This document shows positions 59,834-64,000 of a DNA stretch of 64,000 bases, piece by piece. The position numbers and the translations under genes are program-made. The notes beneath the pieces are model-generated. The model worked only from the letters and a program-made list of their open reading frames with translations, had not been told where the DNA came from and did no database searches. Within the stretch, counting starts at the first letter, position 1; each line of letters starts with the position of its first letter. The DNA comes from Sandaracinobacter neustonicus (GTDB lineage: Bacteria; Pseudomonadota; Alphaproteobacteria; Sphingomonadales; Sphingomonadaceae), in assembly GCF_006385875.1 (NCBI RefSeq), contig NZ_VFSU01000021.1, forward strand, positions 102,249-166,248, in the 5' to 3' direction.

Positions 59834-61612
59834 TCAATGATTATGCCGCGGCACCTCGTCGCCCACCTGCCGGTATTTCAGCGCCATTTCCAGCACGGCA
59901 CCTTCGGCCAGTTGCCCGGTTTTCTCGCGGTAGATTTCTTCCCACGGCGTCCGGCTGACGGGGATTGGCGGCGGGGCTTCGGCCAGTCGTCGGGCGATTT
60001 CGGCTGGTTCCACCAGAGCGTTGCACGCCCCGGCGTTCAGGTCGATGCGCAGCATGTCCCCGGTGCGCAGCCATGCCAGCCCGCCGCCGGCGGCGCTTTC
60101 GGGGGAGGCGTTCAGGATGGAGGGGCTGTCGGAGGTGCCCGATTGCCGCCCGTCGCCCAGCGTCGGAAGGCTGGAAATGCCCTGCCGGATCAGCGCGTCG
60201 GGCGGTTGCATGTTCACGACCTCGGCCGATCCGGGCCAGCCGATGGGGCCGGAACCGCGGATCACGAGGATGCAATTCTCGTCGATCGCCAGCGCCGGAT
60301 CGTTGATGCGGTGGTGGTAATCGTCGGAGCCGTCGAACACCACGGCGCGGGCTTCGAACACGCCTTCGTGGCCGGGGCGGGAGAGGTAGCGGCTGCGGAA
60401 GGCGTCGGAAATCACGCTCGTCTTCATGATCGCGAAGTCGAACAGATTGCCTTTCAGCACGAGGAATCCGGCGTCCGGCAGCAGGGGATCGGCGTAGGGA
60501 CGGATCACCTCCCGGTCTGTCGCGGTGCGGCCCGCGACATTTTCCGCCAGCGTGCGCCCGGTGATGGTGGAAACGTTGCCGTCGATGCGCCCGACGGCGA
60601 GCAGTTCGGTCAGCACGGCAGGGATGCCGCCCGCGCGGTGGAAGCGTTCAGACAGGTAGCGCCCGGCGGGCTGCATGTTCACCAGCAGCGGCAGGTCGTG
60701 CACGGCGCGCCAGTCGTCCGGGGTGATCTCCACCCCGGCATGACGGGCCATGGCGACGATGTGCGGCTGCGCGTTGGAGGAGCCGCCGATGGCAATCGTC
60801 AGCGCCATCGCGTTCAGGAAGGCCTGCCGGGTGAGGATGCACGAGGGGCGCAAATCCTCATAGGCGATCTCCACCGCGCGCGCGCCGGTTTCATAGGCGA
60901 TCTGCCCGCGCTCGCGATAGGGCGCGGGGATCATCGCGCAGCCCGGCAAGGACATGCCCAACCCTTCGGCGATGCTGTTCATGGTGGAGGCTGTGCCCAT
61001 GGAATTGCAGTGCCCGGCAGACGGCGCAGAGGCGCAGGCTTGGGCCAGAAACTCCGCCTCGTCGATCTCGCCGGCGGCCAGCTTGCGCCGCGCCCGCCAG
61101 ATCACCGTGCCGGAGCCGACCAGCTCGCCCTCGTGCCAGCCGTCCAGCATCGGCCCACCGGACAGCACGATGGCGGGCAAATCCATGGTGGCCGCCGCCA
61201 TCAGCTGCGAAGGCGTGGTCTTGTCGCAACCCGTCGTCAGCACCACGGCGTCGATGGGGTAGCCGTTCAGGATTTCGACCAGCCCCAGATAGGCGAGGTT
61301 GCGATCCAGCGCGGCGGTGGGGCGGCGGCAGTTTTCGAAGATGGGGTGCAGCGGGAATTCCATCGGAATCCCGCCCGCGTCCCGGATGCCGTCGCGCACG
61401 CGCGTGGCCAGTTCCACATGGATGCGGTTGCAGGGGCTGAGGTCTGATCCGGACTGGGCGATGCCGATGATGGGCCTGCCGGATTGCAGTTCGGCGGGGG
61501 TGATCCCGTAGTTCATGAAGCGCTCCAGATAGAGCGCCGTCATGTCCGCCCGTTCCGGGTTGGCGAACCAGTCCCGCGAACGGAACGGGCGGACAGGGGT
61601 TCGGGCCGTCAT
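59834..61612 (-). CDS. IlvD/Edd-family sugar-acid dehydratase (xylonate/arabinonate-like)
   Basis: A 592-residue Fe-S dehydratase. The three cluster Cys are in GSDLSPCNRIHVELA, VLTTGCDKTTPSQLM and SAGHCNSMGTASTMN. The length and PWEEIYREKTGQLAEGAVLE near the C-terminus fit the sugar-acid subgroup (xylonate, arabinonate or gluconate) rather than dihydroxyacid dehydratase IlvD. The neighbouring sugar porter, one base away, supports sugar-acid use, probably a non-phosphorylative pentose path. The exact sugar is not determined. Confidence 0.87.
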   Translation of the reverse strand: MTARTPVRPFRSRDWFANPERADMTALYLERFMNYGITPAELQSGRPIIGIAQSGSDLSPCNRIHVELATRVRDGIRDAGGIPMEFPLHPIFENCRRPTAALDRNLAYLGLVEILNGYPIDAVVLTTGCDKTTPSQLMAAATMDLPAIVLSGGPMLDGWHEGELVGSGTVIWRARRKLAAGEIDEAEFLAQACASAPSAGHCNSMGTASTMNSIAEGLGMSLPGCAMIPAPYRERGQIAYETGARAVEIAYEDLRPSCILTRQAFLNAMALTIAIGGSSNAQPHIVAMARHAGVEITPDDWRAVHDLPLLVNMQPAGRYLSERFHRAGGIPAVLTELLAVGRIDGNVSTITGRTLAENVAGRTATDREVIRPYADPLLPDAGFLVLKGNLFDFAIMKTSVISDAFRSRYLSRPGHEGVFEARAVVFDGSDDYHHRINDPALAIDENCILVIRGSGPIGWPGSAEVVNMQPPDALIRQGISSLPTLGDGRQSGTSDSPSILNASPESAAGGGLAWLRTGDMLRIDLNAGACNALVEPAEIARRLAEAPPPIPVSRTPWEEIYREKTGQLAEGAVLEMALKYRQVGDEVPRHNH

Positions 61613-61613
61613 C

Positions 61614-63017
61614 TCAGCCCTGCATCGCTTCCAGTTCCTTGCCCTTGGTTTCCTTCACCACCGCGCGGACGAAGAAGAAGGAGATGAGGGCAGAGGCGGC
61701 GTAGAAGCCATAGGTGATCGGCAGGCCGATATGCTTGGCCGCCCAGGGGAAGCTCAGCACGATGGCGAAATTGGCCGCCCATTGCGCCAGCCCCGAAACC
61801 GCCAGCGCAGAGCCGCGAATCTGGTTGGGGAACATTTCGCCCAGCATCACCCACATCACCGGGCCCCAGCTGAGGTTGAAGAAGATCACATAGACATTCG
61901 CCGCGATCAGCGCGATCAGCCCGACCTGATCGGACAGCGTCAGATGCCCATCCACCATGGTCGCCTGCGCGAAGCAGACCACGAGGGTCGCCAGCGTCAC
62001 CGCCATGCCCAGCGATCCGATCATCAGCAGCGGCTTGCGGCCGATGCGGTCGATCAGCAGCACCGTCGTCAGGCAGGCGAGGATGGAAACCGTGCCCGAG
62101 ACGATGTTGATCAGCAGCGCGTCATTTTCCGAGAAACCGACGGACTGCCACAGCACCGAGCCGTAATAGAAAACGATGTTGATCCCCACCAACTGCTGGA
62201 ACACGGCGATGCCGATCCCCGCCCAGACGATGGTGCGCAGCTTGCCGGTGGCCGGGTCTTTCAGGTCAGAGAGGCGCGGCTGATGGTCCGTCGCCAGCGT
62301 GTGGCGGATTTCCCCCACTTTCGCGTCGGCCGTTTCCGCGCCGAACAGCTTGGTCAGCACGCCGCGCGCTTCGGCGTCACGCCCCTTCAGCACCAGATAG
62401 CGCGGGCTTTCCGGGATCAGCGTCAGCGCCAGCAAATAGATGGCGGCCGGGATCATCTGCAGCCACAGCATCCAGCGCCACGCCGGGAAGCCCCACCAGA
62501 ATTCGGCGGTGGAGCCGCCCGCCGTCTTCGCCAGAACATAGTTGGCGACAAAGGCCCCGGTCAGGCCGGTGATGATCATGATCTGCTGCACGGTGGACAA
62601 CCGCCCCCGCACCGAGGCAGGCGTCACTTCCGAAATATAGACGGGCGTCGTCACCGAAGCCGCGCCCACGCCCAGCCCGCCGATGAAGCGCGCCAGCACG
62701 AAAACCCACGCTTCGGGCGCAGCGCCAGCGCCAAAGGCGGAGAACAGGAACAGTCCGGCGGCCAGCATCATCACGTTGCGGCGGCCGATCAGGTCAGACA
62801 GGCGGCCCGCCGTGAAGGCGCCCACGGCGCAGCCGATCAGCAACGCCCCCACCAGCACGCCGGTTCCCAATTCGGAAACCCCGAAGGCGCCTTCCAGCCC
62901 CTCCTGCGTGCCGTTGATCACGCCGCTGTCGTAACCGAACATGAAGCCACCGATGGTGGCGACCGCCACGATGATGGCGATGAAGCCGTAATTCACCCGG
63001 CTTGTGGCCTCGGTCAT
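61614..63017 (-). CDS. MFS sugar porter (sugar:H+ symporter)
   Basis: A 467-residue, 12-segment transporter of the sugar porter family. It starts IAIIVAVATIGGFMFGYDSG and VINGTQEGL. Signature loops are GRLSDLIGRRN, LVGINIVFYYGSVL (substrate-site region), PESPRYLVLKGRDAEAR and DRIGRKPLLMIG. The C-terminal EMFPNQIRGSALAV is also diagnostic. It resembles proton-linked xylose / arabinose / galactose importers. It is one base upstream of the dehydratase stop-to-start junction and likely co-transcribed with it. Confidence 0.93.
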   Translation of the reverse strand: MTEATSRVNYGFIAIIVAVATIGGFMFGYDSGVINGTQEGLEGAFGVSELGTGVLVGALLIGCAVGAFTAGRLSDLIGRRNVMMLAAGLFLFSAFGAGAAPEAWVFVLARFIGGLGVGAASVTTPVYISEVTPASVRGRLSTVQQIMIITGLTGAFVANYVLAKTAGGSTAEFWWGFPAWRWMLWLQMIPAAIYLLALTLIPESPRYLVLKGRDAEARGVLTKLFGAETADAKVGEIRHTLATDHQPRLSDLKDPATGKLRTIVWAGIGIAVFQQLVGINIVFYYGSVLWQSVGFSENDALLINIVSGTVSILACLTTVLLIDRIGRKPLLMIGSLGMAVTLATLVVCFAQATMVDGHLTLSDQVGLIALIAANVYVIFFNLSWGPVMWVMLGEMFPNQIRGSALAVSGLAQWAANFAIVLSFPWAAKHIGLPITYGFYAASALISFFFVRAVVKETKGKELEAMQG

Positions 63018-63095
63018 CCTGCACTCTCCCCAAATGGACCGGCAGCCCCTCGTTCAGGCTCTCGCGTCCCTTTTGCTCCCATGTCCGCATTCAAT

Positions 63096-63107
63096 GTTAG
63101 CGGTAAC
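63096..63107. promoter_or_regulatory. Putative LacI-type operator upstream of the sugar porter
   Basis: GTTAGCGGTAAC is a palindrome of the form GTTA-N4-TAAC, about 80 bases upstream of the porter start. LacI/GalR-family regulators commonly use such TTA...TAA half sites around a CG centre. The corresponding regulator gene is not in the window. Confidence 0.4.
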
Positions 63108-63198
63108 TCCACTTCCATCCATGCCGCTCCGCGCCTGACTTGGCAAGAGGCGAGCGACCCTGCAATTCGCATTCGTATGCGGGGGAAACCCCTTTCAA

Positions 63199-64000
63199 TT
63201 ACCCACAAATGTTGCGGCTGACGTTAGCACCGATTTTGATGTCCATCAGGCGAGACCATCCTCTCCAGATGACGATGTTGCCAGGCGGCGGATCATGGGC
63301 TCGCGCAAGATAGCCTCCGAGCCGGGCGATTTGGGTTAGATAGTCGGAAAGGGTTCTGCCTGGCGGTTCATTCCTTCGGGAAGCTGCGAGGTGGTCGATC
63401 AGGGTAATTTCGACATCGGTCAGGATCAGCCGAGGCGATGCGTCAGGAGCAGCGCGATTGATCATGGTCATCCAAAACAGGCGCCATGACAGAATGCAGA
63501 ATATGGCGATCAGATTGGCGAGGCGTTCGGCGGTCCGCAGCCGCGCATCTTCGGCTCGGCAGCCAGATTTGAGTATCTTGTGGAAGAGTTCGATCTTCCA
63601 ACGCTGAGCATACCAGTCGAGCTTTTCGATGGCTTCGTCAGGCGTCGTTACCGGCAGATCGGTGATGAGCCGCCAGTCGATTGGGGGGCGCCCTTCAGGC
63701 GTTCCACTCTCACGGGCATGCAAGATGGTCAGGCTGAGTGAAGGATAGCGCTTTTGCTTTCCGATCGGCGGCAAAACTTGGATGCGCCTATAGCGCAGTT
63801 CGATGTCGGCATGATCGTCTTTGCCAATGGTGATCCGATGCGTGCCTTGCACGGTGGTTTCGCTCATTTCGTCGGCGATCGGAGGGCCACCGTCGCCCGC
63901 CAGGCGATCGACGCAGGAGCGGACCAAGAAATGCGTGCCGAGCGCCTGGGTTTCGCATAAGAACTCGTAAAGGTCGGTCACTCGATCGCCAATGTGAGCC
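63199..64000 (-). CDS. IS4-family transposase, 5' part beyond the window
   Basis: About 267 C-terminal codons are visible; the frame stays open to the right edge (...HIGDRVTDLYEFLCE). It resembles Tn5/IS50-type DDE transposases of IS4: the catalytic Glu and the Y-(2)-R-(3)-E-(6)-K signature are seen in WYAQRWKIELFHKILKSGC. Other blocks are RLANLIAIFCILSWRLFWMT and GRTLSDYLTQIARLGGYLAR. The 3' end is close to 63199; the IS end is somewhere between there and the sugar-porter promoter. No frameshift is seen in the visible part, so it may be intact. Confidence 0.85.
   Translation of the reverse strand, partial: AHIGDRVTDLYEFLCETQALGTHFLVRSCVDRLAGDGGPPIADEMSETTVQGTHRITIGKDDHADIELRYRRIQVLPPIGKQKRYPSLSLTILHARESGTPEGRPPIDWRLITDLPVTTPDEAIEKLDWYAQRWKIELFHKILKSGCRAEDARLRTAERLANLIAIFCILSWRLFWMTMINRAAPDASPRLILTDVEITLIDHLAASRRNEPPGRTLSDYLTQIARLGGYLARAHDPPPGNIVIWRGWSRLMDIKIGANVSRNICG

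Overview
The window looks like a chromosomal segment of a GC-rich alphaproteobacterium, most likely of the order Sphingomonadales. The evidence is a GcrA cell-cycle regulator, a DUF4167 RNA-binding protein, a PEPxxWA-CTERM-type protein, UrcA, a sphingomonad-style TonB receptor and the alphaproteobacterial dnaA / rpsT / mutM / ubiE / ubiB neighbourhood. dnaA (46.2-47.7 kb) together with a perfect 16-bp parS-like palindrome (14.08 kb) suggests the replication-origin side of the chromosome. No phage and no CRISPR array is visible.

Layout. 0-2.6 kb: an M20 hydrolase (cut by the window edge) coupled to a TPP enzyme, then tRNA-Ser(GGA). 2.7-4.5 kb: a graveyard of mobile DNA next to the tRNA, made of a headless serine recombinase, an IS3-type end and a decayed IS5-family transposase. 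4.9-12.3 kb: housekeeping genes (DUF4167; hisS-prfA-prmC; hslO; argF with a possible leader ORF). 12.3-18.5 kb: an ABC-2 permease, gcrA, a hairpin-rich spacer with parS, glnK-amtB behind a sigma-54-like promoter, tldD and a zinc-finger protein. 18.7-25.9 kb: a TonB receptor, urcA, a LytS/LytTR-type two-component pair, a CaiB-type CoA transferase and an inositol-phosphatase-family enzyme. 25.9-38.8 kb: a tad/cpa locus for Flp pili, all on the minus strand (tadE, tadG, flp, cpaB, cpaC, a short cpaD-like gene, cpaE, cpaF, tadB, tadC, two TPR proteins, cpaA). 39-52 kb: a CTERM protein, YggS, a ThiE-like protein, a patatin, a DUF442 protein, thrS, a GFA protein, dnaA, rpsT, mutM, ubiE and ubiB. 52-64 kb: an intradiol dioxygenase, a LysR regulator divergent from a DUF1338 (HglS-type) gene plus an aminotransferase, murI with a hotdog thioesterase and a 3-hydroxyisobutyryl-CoA hydrolase-like gene, a sugar-acid dehydratase with a sugar porter, and the end of an IS4-type transposase.

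The most unusual feature is non-coding. At nine intergenic places there are full or partial copies of one modular element of about 0.4-0.5 kb, built of consecutive palindromes in a fixed order (called here B-A-C-D-E-F). Its two end modules are inverted versions of each other, so the whole unit resembles a non-autonomous, fold-back mobile element. Other notable non-coding signals are the hairpin array around parS, framed by a 26-bp inverted repeat, and two pairs of 9-bp direct repeats spaced 21 bp apart (upstream of urcA and of the histidine kinase) that fit LytTR-type binding sites.

All calls were made by reading the sequence. No database search was run, so family names rest on motif and sequence recognition.
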